DNA of 64,000 nucleotides from assembly GCF_019457535.1 (NCBI RefSeq), contig NZ_CP080417.1, forward strand, positions 1,798,001 through 1,862,000, in the 5' to 3' direction. Source of the stretch: Shewanella halotolerans. GTDB lineage: Bacteria > Pseudomonadota > Gammaproteobacteria > Enterobacterales > Shewanellaceae. Position numbers and translations under genes: made by a program. This document shows, piece by piece, positions 1 through 10,600 of the stretch. The notes beneath the pieces are model-generated. The model ran no database searches, had not been told where the DNA came from, and saw only the letters and a program-made list of their open reading frames with translations. Each line of letters opens with the position of its first letter. Position 1 is the first letter of the stretch.

Positions 1-930
1 GTCAGCCAGCTCATAGTTGAAGTTGGTCGAGCTGATGAAGCGTGAGCTCTTAGGTTGTAGGTCGCGCCATTCTGAACGGTCGAAACCACACAGAGAGCCA
101 GTCCACAGATAACCACCAGCTGTACACTCTTCTTCAGTCAGTTGACGTGCGCCAGTGCCAGAACCTACGATGCGAGCACCGTACGAGCTATAAGAAGAAA
201 ATTCGCTGTGTGGGACTTTGTCTGTGTGAAGACCGAAGTTTTCACGATCAGTCGCTTTTAGCTGCTCGTTGTCGGTGAACTCGATGAAGGTCGATACATT
301 ACCGCGATCAGATGAAGCACCCAGAGAAAGCGCGATACGGTCGCTTCCGCCGCCACCGTTAGTGGTGTCACCGTGACGGTACTTAAGTGCTACGCCTTCG
401 AAGTCTTTTTTCAGGATGATGTTGATCACACCACCAACGGCGTCAGCACCGTAAATAGCAGAACCACCAGATTGCAGTACTTCGATACGTTGTACGGCTT
501 CCATAGGCAGGTTAGCAGTATCCACGAAGTTATCGGTACCACCAGATGGCTTTGGATATTGGTTTAGACGCTTACCATTGATCAGTGTCAGCGTACGGTT
601 AGCACCGGCGCCACGTAGACTGATAGAAGAGGCGGCTGGTGTGAAACCGTGAACTGACTGAGTGGTCATTGCACTGGTGGTTGAAGTTAGGCTTTCCAAC
701 GCATCTTGAACGTTAGTGAAACCCTGTTTCGCCATGTCTTCTGCACTCATGACGGTAACAGGTGTAGCCGTTTCCATATCGGTACGCTTAATACGTGAAC
801 CTGTTACTTGAATACGTTCTACGCTGTCTTCATCTGCCGAATAAACGGCAGGTACGCTTAGTGCTGCCGTCGCGGCACCACCAATTAATGCGAAACGAAC
901 AGCTTTAGCCAATATAGAATTAGGCTGCAT
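1..930 (-). CDS. TonB-dependent receptor, N-terminal part
   Basis: Outer-membrane receptor that imports a ligand with energy from TonB. The first 310 codons are present and the C-terminal barrel lies beyond the left edge. A signal peptide (about residues 1-30) ends in SVPAVYSA. It is followed by a TonB-box-like stretch VERIQVTGSRI and a plug domain (about 50-165) with the family motif GSAIYGADAVGGVINII. The ATG at 928-930 has a GGGAGA-type ribosome site just upstream. The residues after the plug begin the first barrel strands. The ligand cannot be read from this part; the overall style matches the large Shewanella receptors for peptides, sugars or nucleosides. Confident in family, not in substrate. 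Confidence 0.93.
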   Translation of the reverse strand, partial: MQPNSILAKAVRFALIGGAATAALSVPAVYSADEDSVERIQVTGSRIKRTDMETATPVTVMSAEDMAKQGFTNVQDALESLTSTTSAMTTQSVHGFTPAASSISLRGAGANRTLTLINGKRLNQYPKPSGGTDNFVDTANLPMEAVQRIEVLQSGGSAIYGADAVGGVINIILKKDFEGVALKYRHGDTTNGGGGSDRIALSLGASSDRGNVSTFIEFTDNEQLKATDRENFGLHTDKVPHSEFSSYSSYGARIVGSGTGARQLTEEECTAGGYLWTGSLCGFDRSEWRDLQPKSSRFISSTNFNYELAD

Positions 931-1909
931 TATGTTTCTCCCTGAGACTTATTTTAATTTTTGATTTGAACACTTATGGATTGACCGTTTGTATTCGATC
1001 TAAGTGTCGATCTTTATTTAGTAAAAACTTTTCAAATATTTACTTATATTGATAAATCTTTACCTCGTGCTCGATATAATCATAGAGAGGTAACAACTGC
1101 AACAAGGCGGCTACAGCCGATACGCCTGCTCACGCACTTAGATTTTTATCCTTTTTTTAACAAAGCAAAAACAATTAACATTGCAAGATGAGTGTTAAAT
1201 AAGCGATTTATTTCAAAATGCTTATGTTTGTTGCTTTTTGTGGTCTATTGTTTCTTTTGTGTAAATTTGGGTGGATTTATTTGTTTGGTTTTTGTTTGTG
1301 CTTATGTGCTTGGTTGTTTTTTATTTGTGCTGTTTGTTATTTAAAAAAAATACAAAAAATATGAAAAATATTGTGGAAATGATTTGTTTGTGACCAAAAT
1401 CACCTCTATTAATGCCTGTTTAATTGTTTATATATTGTTAACAGTAAGGTCTGGGGTTATTAATCTCTAATACTAATGTGCGGTGTTTTTCTTAATTTAT
1501 GGTCTATTTGGTGCCCGTGATAAGTCATTACTATTAAGCTTGAGGGGTAGGCTTGTTAAATCTGTGTTGCTCATTTCCGCGGGACTATGTACACCAATAA
1601 GAGGGGAGGAAAAGGAAGAGGAAGGAAAAAGGAAGTCACCTTGACGGGCGACGGTTTGTTGGCTGAGCAGGAGCTTAGCGACACTCAGGTGGCTTCGCCG
1701 GATTTGGCGTTAGGCTAATGTACATTCACCAAGCGCCTATTAATCTATGGCTCATTAACCTGAGTACACTCCGCCCTAAAGAGCGTGGTAGCCTAAAGAG
1801 GATAGAGAGAAGAGAGAACTAGGTAGACCGCATGCCTGGGGTCATTGGTCTACCTAAGATTTAAGGTTATAGATTTAAGGTTAAAGATTTAAGACTTTAG
1901 GTTTAAGTA
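931..1909. other. gene-free region upstream of the TonB receptor
   Basis: No convincing coding sequence. Bases 940-1500 are strongly AT-rich, as expected of a regulatory region for the leftward receptor gene. A 37-base all-purine tract lies at 1599-1635. A 9-bp inverted repeat (AGGTAGACC at 1821-1829, GGTCTACCT at 1847-1855) with a 17-base loop may end the leftward methyltransferase transcript, but it has no T-run. A 14-base tandem repeat follows directly. Confidence 0.6.
1857..1907. repeat. 14-bp imperfect tandem repeat, about 4 units
   Basis: Units resembling AGATTTAAGGTTAT begin at 1857, 1871, 1885 and 1899. The array lies immediately past the stop codon of the leftward methyltransferase gene. 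It resembles the other 13-15 bp arrays in this window. Confidence 0.85.
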
Positions 1910-2977
1910 TCAAGACTTTCTACGACAGCGCAGCAAGGTATGGCCCAATCCTATATTATCAATATCCTCGTCGACATAGAGGCCTGCCGATGAGATCAGC
2001 TTAAGCAGATCTTTCGAGTGGTACATGCGGCTATTGCCGTTTGCCATGGCAGTGAAGTAGAGCGAGGTGGCATTGACACAATAGGCACCGGCTTCACAGG
2101 GTTGTCTGTCCCAGAAGGTCTCTAAGATACAGAGTTCGCTATGGGAAGCCATATTGGCGGCGGCTAGTTTTAATATGGTCAGTATCTGCTCCTCGGAGAA
2201 GCAATCTAAGAACTGACTCATCCAGTAAAGATCTCCCCCCTTAAAGAAAGGCGTATCCGCCTTTAACAGATCGCATTCGAAGCCATGGATACGGTCACTC
2301 AAGCCCTTGTCCTTGGCATTTTCCATGGCGACCTTCAGCTGACCGGGGAGATCCATGATGGTGACTTCGACCTCGGCATCGTAGCGGGTGCAGGCAAGGG
2401 CCCATTTTCCCGTGTTACCGCCGATATCCACCAGTGTCTTCGGCTTGGCCTTAAAGATCAGTGGCAGCACAGTGCCAAAGGCGTGATCGGAATAGAAGTG
2501 GTCGAACTCGAACCAGCTCTGCTTGGCCGCCGGTGGCAGCTGGCTTAAACCAGGATAGATGGTCTGCCAATCACCAAATACTTTAAGCCCACTGGCTTCG
2601 CCATTCTCCAATGCCTTGTCGAGTTCGAACATGCCTTGATAACAAACGTCATGGTTGAAGTTAAGGTTGACTCTGGACATCTCATCGTGAAGCAGGAAAT
2701 GGCCTATCTTGTCCAGGTGGAAGCCTTGATCATCTTGCCAGACGAGTCCCATGCTCAGGGCCATATCCAGTAGGACGCCAACGCCATAGTCTGAAAGTTT
2801 AGCCTGGCTCGCGAGCTGTGCGCGGCTCGAGCCTGGTTTAGCTTCGATTTGGGCTAATAGATCGAATTTCAGCAGGCAACGGGCAACCTGGAAGGTTATG
2901 GGAGCGAATGCGATTTTTTGTGCTTCAAATTTGGCATCAAATGCCGATATCTGTTTCGGCGATTGGTAAAAGTCCAT
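1910..2977 (-). CDS. SAM-dependent O-methyltransferase-like protein
   Basis: A 355-residue methyltransferase of the plant-type/acetylserotonin O-methyltransferase fold. An N-terminal winged-helix dimerisation domain (about 25-100) precedes a Rossmann domain whose SAM-binding motif I is VDIGGNTGKW (about 183-192), with the acidic end of strand 2 at VTIMDLPGQ. It is divergent from a TetR-family gene across about 255 bases, so that regulator may control it (inference). The acceptor substrate is unknown. In other bacteria such enzymes often modify small aromatic or pigment compounds, but nothing here proves that. Confidence 0.85.
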   Translation of the reverse strand: MDFYQSPKQISAFDAKFEAQKIAFAPITFQVARCLLKFDLLAQIEAKPGSSRAQLASQAKLSDYGVGVLLDMALSMGLVWQDDQGFHLDKIGHFLLHDEMSRVNLNFNHDVCYQGMFELDKALENGEASGLKVFGDWQTIYPGLSQLPPAAKQSWFEFDHFYSDHAFGTVLPLIFKAKPKTLVDIGGNTGKWALACTRYDAEVEVTIMDLPGQLKVAMENAKDKGLSDRIHGFECDLLKADTPFFKGGDLYWMSQFLDCFSEEQILTILKLAAANMASHSELCILETFWDRQPCEAGAYCVNATSLYFTAMANGNSRMYHSKDLLKLISSAGLYVDEDIDNIGLGHTLLRCRRKS

Positions 2978-3233
2978 CAGAGTCCTGACGTTTGAGTGAG
3001 TGAAATGCCATCCACTCTAGCCCGATCCCCTGCAGAGAACATCAAGTCTATGTCGTTTTATCGACCTGGCTCGCGAAAACAGTCCCAAGATAGCTGAAAT
3101 TATCGACGATACAAGGCGTTATTGGTCACTGAGAAGGGGCGTGTAACGACGCTGTGCTAGGTCAAGTGTTACTCAGGTGTTAATATAGCATGAGCTCTGT
3201 CGCCGACGGCATAGATCGATAAGGATAGAATTA

Positions 3234-3890
3234 ATGCAGCAACCTCTTAGTTATGTTGGACGTATCACCCACAGGGCCGATGGTGAGGCGCGGCGCGTGG
3301 CCATCTTAGAGGCAACCCTAAGGTTGATCGTCAAGGAGGGGGTACGCGGCGTGCGTCATCGCGCCGTGGCAACAGAGGCGCAGGTACCGCTTGCCTCGAC
3401 CACCTATTACTTTAAAGATATCAAAGATCTGATCAGCGACGCCTTAACCTACTTTGCCGAAAAAACTCTGTGGATGAATAACACTCTGGAGCAGAAGAGT
3501 TTTCAGCTACTCGAGGGGCTTAAAGTGGACAGTCACCAGATGGCCCCTGACAAGGTGGCGGCGCATCTGACCGATTTTCTTTGCGAGCATATTCAAACTC
3601 AGGTGAGTCACAGGGATGATCGCATTCTCGAGGTGGCGTTTCACGAAGAGGCGCTGCGCAATCCAGCGCTAGCCGAGGCGATTCAGCTGCTGGACAATGG
3701 CTTTGTCAGCACTATCGAGCAGTTTTTTACCGCCTTAGGATCAACCACGGCCAATGCCGACGCCCATCAGCTACTGGGGCTGATTCGTTGGGTAGAGTAT
3801 CAGAGTATTATCAGTGGCAATCCGGACAGTGACTTTCTAAAGCAGACCCTTGGCGCCTGTATCGACAAGATCCTGCGCGCCATAAAATAA
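3234..3890 (+). CDS. TetR-family transcriptional regulator
   Basis: A 218-residue repressor-type protein. Residues about 20-65 form the TetR helix-turn-helix, with the family pattern VRHRAVATEAQV followed by TTYYFKDIKDLI. The rest is an all-helical ligand domain with no recognisable ligand signature. It starts at an ATG preceded by AAGGAT and is divergent from the methyltransferase gene, which makes that gene the natural first target. It ends at a hairpin shared with cysK. Confidence 0.9.
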   Translation: MQQPLSYVGRITHRADGEARRVAILEATLRLIVKEGVRGVRHRAVATEAQVPLASTTYYFKDIKDLISDALTYFAEKTLWMNNTLEQKSFQLLEGLKVDSHQMAPDKVAAHLTDFLCEHIQTQVSHRDDRILEVAFHEEALRNPALAEAIQLLDNGFVSTIEQFFTALGSTTANADAHQLLGLIRWVEYQSIISGNPDSDFLKQTLGACIDKILRAIK

Positions 3891-3891
3891 A

Positions 3892-3918
3892 GCCCCAATA
3901 GTTTAAAACTATTGGGGC
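3892..3918. terminator. hairpin between tetR-type gene and cysK
   Basis: A near-perfect 13-bp inverted repeat (GCCCCAATAGTTT and its complement) sits two bases past the TetR-gene stop and between convergent genes. There is no long T-run on either side, so it may act as a weak bidirectional terminator. Confidence 0.65.
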
Positions 3919-3952
3919 CTCAAGTGAGTTAACCTGCCTTATTAGGCGAGTC

Positions 3953-4921
3953 TTACTGAACGTTTTCCGCGTCGCCAAATTGGCCTTGGAAGAGGACAGA
4001 AGAGAGGTAACGCTCGGCCGCAGATGGCAGGATCACCACTATGTTCTTGCCTTCAAACTCTGGCAAGTCGGCGATACGGTTAGCCGCAACAACTGCTGCA
4101 CCCGAAGAGATACCTACCAGGATACCTTCCTCTTTCATCAGACGCTGGGCCATCTCGATCGCTTCTTCGTTGGTCACGGCCTCTACGCGGTCGACTACGT
4201 CGAGATCCAAGTTGCCTGGGATGAAACCGGCACCGATACCTTGGATCTTATGTGGACCAGGCTGTACAGGCTGACCGGCCATGGTCTGGCCAATGACAGG
4301 AGAGTCTGCAGGCTCAACCGCAACCGAGGTGATCGCCTTGCCCTGGGTTTGCTTGATGTAACGACTTACACCGGTAATGGTACCGCCGGTACCCACGCCC
4401 GCCACAACCACATCGACTTCACCGTCTGTGTCGTTCCAGATCTCTGGACCTGTGGTCTTCTCGTGGATCTCAGGGTTGGCTGGGTTATCGAATTGACCCA
4501 AGATTAGGTATTTTTCTGGCGCAGATTGACGCAGCTCTTCAGCCTTGTCGATGGCGCCCTTCATACCCTTGGCACCTTCGGTCAGCACAAGATTGGCACC
4601 CAAGGCTTTAAGCAGCTTGCGACGCTCGAGGCTCATGGTGTTTGGCATGGTCAGGGTTAGCTTATAACCACGGGCCGCGGCGACATAGGCCAGTGCGATA
4701 CCTGTGTTGCCTGAGGTCGGCTCAATCAATTCTTTGTCTTTAGTGAGCAAGCCCTTCTTTTCGGCGTCCCAAATCATATTCGCGCCAATACGACACTTTA
4801 CACTAAAGCTAGGGTTACGGGCCTCAACCTTGGCGAGCACATTTCCCTTGCTGACGCGATTTAGGCGAACAAGAGGTGTATTACCTATGGTATATGAATT
4901 GTCTTCGAAAATTTTACTCAT
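3953..4921 (-). CDS. cysK: cysteine synthase A (O-acetylserine sulfhydrylase)
   Basis: Makes L-cysteine from O-acetylserine and sulfide using pyridoxal phosphate. At 322 residues it has the usual CysK length. The PLP lysine is K42 in NPSFSVKCRIG, the substrate loop is TSGNTG (69-74), the phosphate-binding loop is GTGGT (176-180), and a late SSGAA motif lies near 270. The SVKCRIGANMIWDAE context is typical of the A isozyme rather than CysM. It stands alone between convergent and divergent neighbours. The sulfate transporter cysZ lies 1.7 kb away, so sulfur-assimilation genes are loosely clustered. Confidence 0.97.
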   Translation of the reverse strand: MSKIFEDNSYTIGNTPLVRLNRVSKGNVLAKVEARNPSFSVKCRIGANMIWDAEKKGLLTKDKELIEPTSGNTGIALAYVAAARGYKLTLTMPNTMSLERRKLLKALGANLVLTEGAKGMKGAIDKAEELRQSAPEKYLILGQFDNPANPEIHEKTTGPEIWNDTDGEVDVVVAGVGTGGTITGVSRYIKQTQGKAITSVAVEPADSPVIGQTMAGQPVQPGPHKIQGIGAGFIPGNLDLDVVDRVEAVTNEEAIEMAQRLMKEEGILVGISSGAAVVAANRIADLPEFEGKNIVVILPSAAERYLSSVLFQGQFGDAENVQ

Positions 4922-5145
4922 GGATTACTTGCTCCTTAATGTATACAGCTAAATCATAGTGTGGTTTGGGCGCATTAGAAATGATAGTTTCATCTTCGTT
5001 ATTCTTTTCTGTTATAAAAGCTGTCACTTATATCATAATTACATCGCTAAGGGGGCTGGTCTAATGGGGATCCTATTGATAACTTAGCGAAATGTATCAG
5101 GCCCGCTAGCCAAAATAATCAGAATAATTCGCAGGGAGCAGATGA

Positions 5146-6477
5146 GTGAGCAGCACAAACGATAGGATAGGGGATGCGGCGAATATGCCGAGCACAGCGC
5201 ATCAATCTGCGAGCCCTGAGTCAGCTAAAAAATCTAAGACCAAAGATGTTAAAACGAAAGCTCCTAAGACCAAAGACCCTAAGACAATAGTCACCCCCTT
5301 CGCCTTTCATGTGGCGCCAGAGCTGCTCTATACCCCGCTGGCCTCGCCACTCAAGCGCGGCCTAGCGATGCTGATCGATGGTTTGCTGATTAGCGTGTTG
5401 GCCGAGCAGGCCGGCGCCCTGTTTATTCTCCTGGTCGGCTTAACCTTAGTCATTGAGCGTCGCAGCCATCAACTGGGCAAGGCGCTGAAGTGGGGCCTCT
5501 ATCTTGCCATGCTCTTGATGACAATCTGGGTCACCAGCGACAATATCATCTCCTACGGCGATGCGGATAAAGGTAAAGACGGGGAGAAAGTGGCGCAGAC
5601 CACAGGCCAACAGGCGGAGTCCTTGAATGCACTAAAGGTCATGCCGCAGATCTTAGCCCTTAGTCTGTGTGAGGAGGCAAGCTGCGCCGACGAGAAGTTA
5701 ACCAAGCTGCTTGGTGCGATGGACAGCTTAAAGGCAAGCGACAGGGAGAAAGTGGCGCTGGCATCTCAGCTGATCGACGAGCTGTCTCTGCCGAGTCAGG
5801 AAAAACAAGCACTGATGCAGCGCCTAAACCAGGCCTATCCCAATGCTTACGCAGTAAATCAAGAAGCGATGAAGCAAGAAGCACTGAAGCAAGAAGCACT
5901 GAAGCAAGAGACAGTGAAGCAAGAGGTGGTGGAGCAAGAAGCTAGCGAGTCAAGCCCGGCGCCTAAGGCGGAGCTAGATGGGACTGAAGCAGTGCTGGAC
6001 AAGCAAGTGAGCAAGGTCGCCGAGCCAAGCCAACAAGCCTTAATGGATGAGCCAGCAGCGCTAGGGATTGACCTGGACAAACTTGATGAGGAGGAAGATA
6101 AGCCTTCGCCCTACAGCCTGCTGGAATGGGCCAAAGGCATCTTAAACGATCTCGGGCTCGGCTTTGGCTGGGCCGCCTTCTACTTCACTATCTTTACCGC
6201 CTGGTTCGATGGCCAGACACTGGGTAAGAAGCTGCTCAACATTCGGGTGGTGCCGCTGGATGCATCGTCTATCTCGCTATGGGATGCCTTTGGACGATAT
6301 GGCGGCTATGGCGCCGGTTTCGCCACAGGTTTACTCGGATTCCTACAGATATATTGGGATGCTAACCGTCAGGCGATTCAAGATAAGATCTCCGAGACAG
6401 TGGTGATCGATCTCTCTAAACCCAGAGAACTGCCTAAAGAGATGCCTAGAGAGGAGCCCGCCGAGGCAATCGTATAG
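5146..6477 (+). CDS. RDD-family membrane protein with large central insertion
   Basis: A 443-residue integral membrane protein with an RDD domain split in two. Residues 63-130 hold the first part (R71 and D78 in LKRGLAMLIDG, then two or three membrane helices). Residues about 330-420 hold the second part (WFDGQTLGKKLLNIRVV, further helices and AIQDKISETVVID). About 200 charged residues, including a Gln/Glu/Lys tandem repeat, separate the parts. The N-terminus carries a Lys/Thr-rich tail. The start is GTG at 5146; the ATG at 5142 is out of frame and stops after seven codons. Function is unknown; RDD proteins are often linked to transport. Confidence 0.8.
   Translation: MSSTNDRIGDAANMPSTAHQSASPESAKKSKTKDVKTKAPKTKDPKTIVTPFAFHVAPELLYTPLASPLKRGLAMLIDGLLISVLAEQAGALFILLVGLTLVIERRSHQLGKALKWGLYLAMLLMTIWVTSDNIISYGDADKGKDGEKVAQTTGQQAESLNALKVMPQILALSLCEEASCADEKLTKLLGAMDSLKASDREKVALASQLIDELSLPSQEKQALMQRLNQAYPNAYAVNQEAMKQEALKQEALKQETVKQEVVEQEASESSPAPKAELDGTEAVLDKQVSKVAEPSQQALMDEPAALGIDLDKLDEEEDKPSPYSLLEWAKGILNDLGLGFGWAAFYFTIFTAWFDGQTLGKKLLNIRVVPLDASSISLWDAFGRYGGYGAGFATGLLGFLQIYWDANRQAIQDKISETVVIDLSKPRELPKEMPREEPAEAIV
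5863..5937 (+). repeat. 15-bp in-frame tandem repeat, five units
   Basis: Five units like GAAGCACTGAAGCAA, each encoding E-A-L-K-Q or a variant, lie inside the RDD gene insertion (residues about 240-264). The middle copies are almost identical, which suggests recent slippage. Unit gain or loss would stay in frame. Confidence 0.9.
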
Positions 6478-6586
6478 GTAACTGTTTAGGTAAGGGTTAT
6501 CGCCTAGCCAATAAGCCAATTGTTGCCTGTGAAAGCTGCTGGCAGCCCCGGGGATAACTGAGTCGACTGAGTCGAGTTAAGCCATT

Positions 6587-6616
6587 AAAAAAGCCTGCAA
6601 TTGCAGGCCTTTTTTA
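6587..6616. terminator. bidirectional terminator between RDD gene and cysZ
   Basis: AAGCCTGCAATTGCAGGCTT-type hairpin core flanked by an A-run on the left and a T-run on the right. It therefore works as an intrinsic terminator for both convergent genes. Confidence 0.88.
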
Positions 6617-6666
6617 TTGAAGTCATTTTCATAACGTCGTTGCGTTTAAGAGACTTGAGGTGAGCA

Positions 6667-7440
6667 CTATTCCGGCGCAATCTGCGCGTTGCGGTAGGCG
6701 GCGCGGTACTTGTCTACCCACATAGAGGTGGCGCCACAGATGGCAACCGGCATTACGATAAAGTTAATGATGGGGATCATCGAAAACAGGGTGACTGCGG
6801 CGCCGAAGCTAAAGCTGCTGCCCTTGGTCTGATTGAGGGCAAACTTCATATCATTAAAGGGCACCTTGTGGTTATCGAAGGGATAGTCACAATATTGAAT
6901 CGCCATCATCCAGGCGCTAAACAGAAACCAGAGCACAGGCGCGGCGGTCTGGCCGATGAAAGGCACCCAGAACAAAATGAGAAACAGTATGGCTCTGGGC
7001 AGGTAATATTTCAGTTTCATCCACTCGCGCCCCAGGATGCGCGGCAGATCTTTAATCAGATCTATGGTGCCGCCGGTATTGAGGTCTTTGCCGGTGAGAT
7101 ATTGCTCAACCTTCTCAGCCAGTAGGCCGTTGAAGGGGGCGGCTATCCAGTTCATGACCGAACTGAAGATAAAGGAGAGCACCACCAAGAGGGTAAGCAC
7201 CGCCAGCGGCCAGAGCAGGAAGTTCAGCCAGCTCAGGTACTCTGGCAGTTGACCATTGATCCATTGAAACACCTGTTCCAGCTGGCCGATGGCGAAGTAG
7301 ATCACCGCCGCAAACAGCACCAGGTTGACGCTCAGCGGGATGAAGACGAAGCGTCTCAGGCCGGGCTGTTTGATCAGCCGAAAGCCATCGAGAAAATAGT
7401 TCACGCCACTCTTAGCGGGCTTGCTTGCTTTTTGATTCAT
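6667..7440 (-). CDS. cysZ: sulfate transporter CysZ
   Basis: A 257-residue inner-membrane protein for sulfate uptake into cysteine synthesis. It has four hydrophobic segments (about 25-50, 65-95, 145-175, 205-235) and the family features GVNYFLDGFRLI near the N-terminus, NWIAAPFNGLLAEKVE in the middle and QYCDYPFDNH further on. Length fits the family. It is divergent from smc across about 190 bases. Linkage to cysK supports the assignment. Confidence 0.93.
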   Translation of the reverse strand: MNQKASKPAKSGVNYFLDGFRLIKQPGLRRFVFIPLSVNLVLFAAVIYFAIGQLEQVFQWINGQLPEYLSWLNFLLWPLAVLTLLVVLSFIFSSVMNWIAAPFNGLLAEKVEQYLTGKDLNTGGTIDLIKDLPRILGREWMKLKYYLPRAILFLILFWVPFIGQTAAPVLWFLFSAWMMAIQYCDYPFDNHKVPFNDMKFALNQTKGSSFSFGAAVTLFSMIPIINFIVMPVAICGATSMWVDKYRAAYRNAQIAPE

Positions 7441-7628
7441 AGTCTTATCTGAATATCCTTATTTCGTGCTTAAGGCCGATTGTGTGTCAGCCCTGTTGTA
7501 AAAACAAGGGTGAAATCACGCCACGTAACAGAAAAAACGTTACAAAATGCGGCATGCTTTGATAAAGTGGCTAGCAATAATAACAGCGATACCAAGCGCG
7601 CCTCCCAATAGACGACCAAACTGGCACA

Positions 7629-10600
7629 ATGAGACTCACACAGATAAAACTTGCTGGATTTAAGTCGTTTGTCGATGTCACTAAAATCCCTTTTAACCAA
7701 CCGCTTACGGCCATTATCGGCCCCAATGGCTGTGGCAAGTCCAATGTGATCGACGCGGTGCGCTGGGTGTTGGGCGAAAGTTCTGCCAAACACCTGCGCG
7801 GCGACTCTATGGCTGACGTTATCTTTAACGGCTCCTCGGCCAGACGCCCGGTCTCTGTGGCCAGTGTCGAGCTCAGCTTCGACAATCAGCAGGGCCGTCT
7901 GGGGGGGCAGTACGCCAGCTATCAGGCGATTGCCGTAAAACGCCAGGTGAGCCGCGACGGTGAATCCAGTTACTTCCTCAATGGCCAGAAGTGCCGCCGC
8001 AAGGACATTACCGATCTCTTCATGGGCACGGGCCTAGGTCCGCGCAGCTACGCCATTATCGAGCAGGGCACCATCTCACGGCTTATCGAATCTAAGCCTC
8101 AGGAGCTGAGGGTCTTCATCGAAGAGGCCGCCGGCATCTCCCGCTACAAGGAGCGGCGACGCGAAACGGAAAACCGCATCCGCCATACCCGCGAGAACCT
8201 CGAACGCTTAGGGGATATCCGTCAGGAGCTGGGCCGCCAAATAGATAAGCTGGCCGAGCAGGCAGAGGCTGCGCGTCAATATCGGGCGCTGAAGCAGACG
8301 GAGCGGGATCAACAGGCTCAGCTCGAGGTGGCCAAATATCTGGAGCTGAGTGCTCAGTCTGACAAGTTGTCCCAGGAGATAGAGGTCAAGACGCTGACCC
8401 AGAGCGAGGGCGACGCTGGGCGAGAAGCTCTGTCGCGCAACTTGACCGAGCTTAAACTCAAACTCGATGAGCTTGAGCGCCAGGAGCAGCAACAGGTCGA
8501 GGCCTTCTATCTCAATGGTAATCAGATCGCCAAGCTCGAACAGGAGGTCAAGCATCGTCAGCAGCAAGATGCGCATCTCAAGCAGCGTATCAAGCAGGAC
8601 GAAGAGAAGCTGGCACTGCTAAAGGCTCAGGAGCAGGCGCTCATATTAGCGCGCGGCGATCTCGATGAGCGTCAGCACGGTGCCCGGCAGGCCCATCAGG
8701 CGTTGCAGCTGCAGCTCGAGTTACTCGATGAGCAGCTCGGCGAGGTCGAGTTATCCCTGGAGCAGGCACAGGAGGCCGAGAGTCAGGCCAAGCAGGCGGC
8801 TAGCCAATGTCAGCTACGCCTGGAACTCACCAAGGGGGAGCTCAAGCATAAGCAGAGCGCCCTGGCTCAGCTAAAGTCGCAACATCAGAGCGCGTTACGC
8901 CAGCTTGAGCAGCTATCCCATCAGGATGAAACCGCCAATCTTGCGCTGCAACATGCTCAGTGTGAACGGCTCGCCGAGCGGGTCGATGAGCTTAAGGGCG
9001 AGATCGAGCAGGGGGCTGCCACTCAGTCTCAGTTACAGGAGCAGGCGCGCCAGACCCTGGCGCAGGTCGATGCTCTGTCGCAGTCCCTGGCCGAGGAGAG
9101 GGGACGTCTGGCGGTGGTCAAGCGTATCTTACCTCAGGAAGATGCGCTTCAGGGCCGCGCCCTCTGGCAGGCGATTCAGGTCACGCCCGGCTGGGAAGCG
9201 GCGGTCGACCTTTTGCTCGATGGTCTGCTCACCCAGAAGGTGAGTGACAAGCCAAGCGCAATGGAAACAGAGAATGAGAGCGGCTTTGAGTTAAGTAGAT
9301 CTCAGCAATGGACCGGGCTTAGCAGCGAGGTCAACCTGGCGCCTTGGCTGTCCAGGCTTAGCTGGGTCGATAGCCTGAGTCAGGCTAAGGCCATGCTGGG
9401 AGCACTTGAGGATGACGAGCGCATCGTCACTGCCGATGGCTACATCGTCGGTAACGGCTTTGTGCTGCAAAAGGCCGAGCAGGGCAGCCAGCTGGTGCAG
9501 CTCAAGGCCGAGCAGCAGGCGCTTGAGCTCAGCATAGCGGCCAGTGTCGAGGCTATCGATGAGCGAAGGGCGGTGCTTGCCGAGGTCAATCAGGCCTTGG
9601 ATGAGCAGCGTGAGGCGTTCACCCAGCTTAATACCAGCTTGCAGGGGACGCAGCTTGAGCGTGAACGCCTGATGGCGCAGGCTCAGGCGACCCAGGAGCG
9701 TATCGCCCGGCAAGGTGAGCAGCAAGCCAGGCTGAAGGCCTTGCTCGAAGAGCAGAGCGGCGAGCTAGTAGCCGTGGAGCAAAGCATTAGTGAGCTGACA
9801 AGTCGTCGCGATCAAGACGAGGCGCAGCTGACTGAGCTGACGCGCTCAGCCGACAGCCAGGTGGCAGGACTTGCCGATCGCCGCGCCCAGCATAAGGCGC
9901 TGGGCCGCGAGCGTCAGGCGTTGGCGCAGCAGTCCCAGCAGCTACAGCAGTCGCTGCAGGCGATCAATACCGAGCAGGCGCTTAGCCGTCAGCAGGGGGA
10001 GCAGCTCGAGCGGCAGATGAAGGAGCTGGCCCAAGAGCTGAGCGAGCTTCAGGGGCAACTCGAGGGGCAGGATAAGCTAGATGGTAAGCTGCAAGCCGAT
10101 GCCATGACGGCCCAGCTCAATGATGCCCTGGCGCGTCAGGGAGAGGCGCAGGCGGCGCTCGATGCCCTGCGTCTGCAGCAGGCTGAGCTGCAAAATCAAG
10201 CAGACGAGATCGGTGCCAAGCAAAAACAACAAGTTGGCAAGTTAGAGCACTTGACTCAAGCCATCAGCGCGTTAAAGTTACGTCGCGAAGGGATAAAAGG
10301 TCAAATTGACAGCCAGTTAGCTCAGATCAGGGGCCAAGAGGTGGATATCGCCGAGGTGCAGGCAACCCTGGATCTGACGGTGAGCCTGAGCCATCGTCAG
10401 AAGATGCTTGAGCGCACAAAGGCGCAGATCGAACATCTTGGCGCGATAAATTTGGCGGCGATTGAAGAGTTCGAGCAGCAGAGTCAACGTAAGGCCTATC
10501 TCGACAGTCAGGATGCGGACTTGGCCAAGGCCCTTGGTAGCCTGGAGGAGGCGATCCGCAAGATCGACCGCGAGACCAAGACGCGCTTTAAGGAGACCTT

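Noticed and set aside
2285..2548. Rightward frame inside the methyltransferase gene
   Set aside because: Antisense to conserved SAM-binding motif codons, no independent support.
7470..7885. Two leftward frames overlapping the start of smc
   Set aside because: They are antisense to conserved SMC sequence including Walker A, lack ribosome sites and resemble nothing known.
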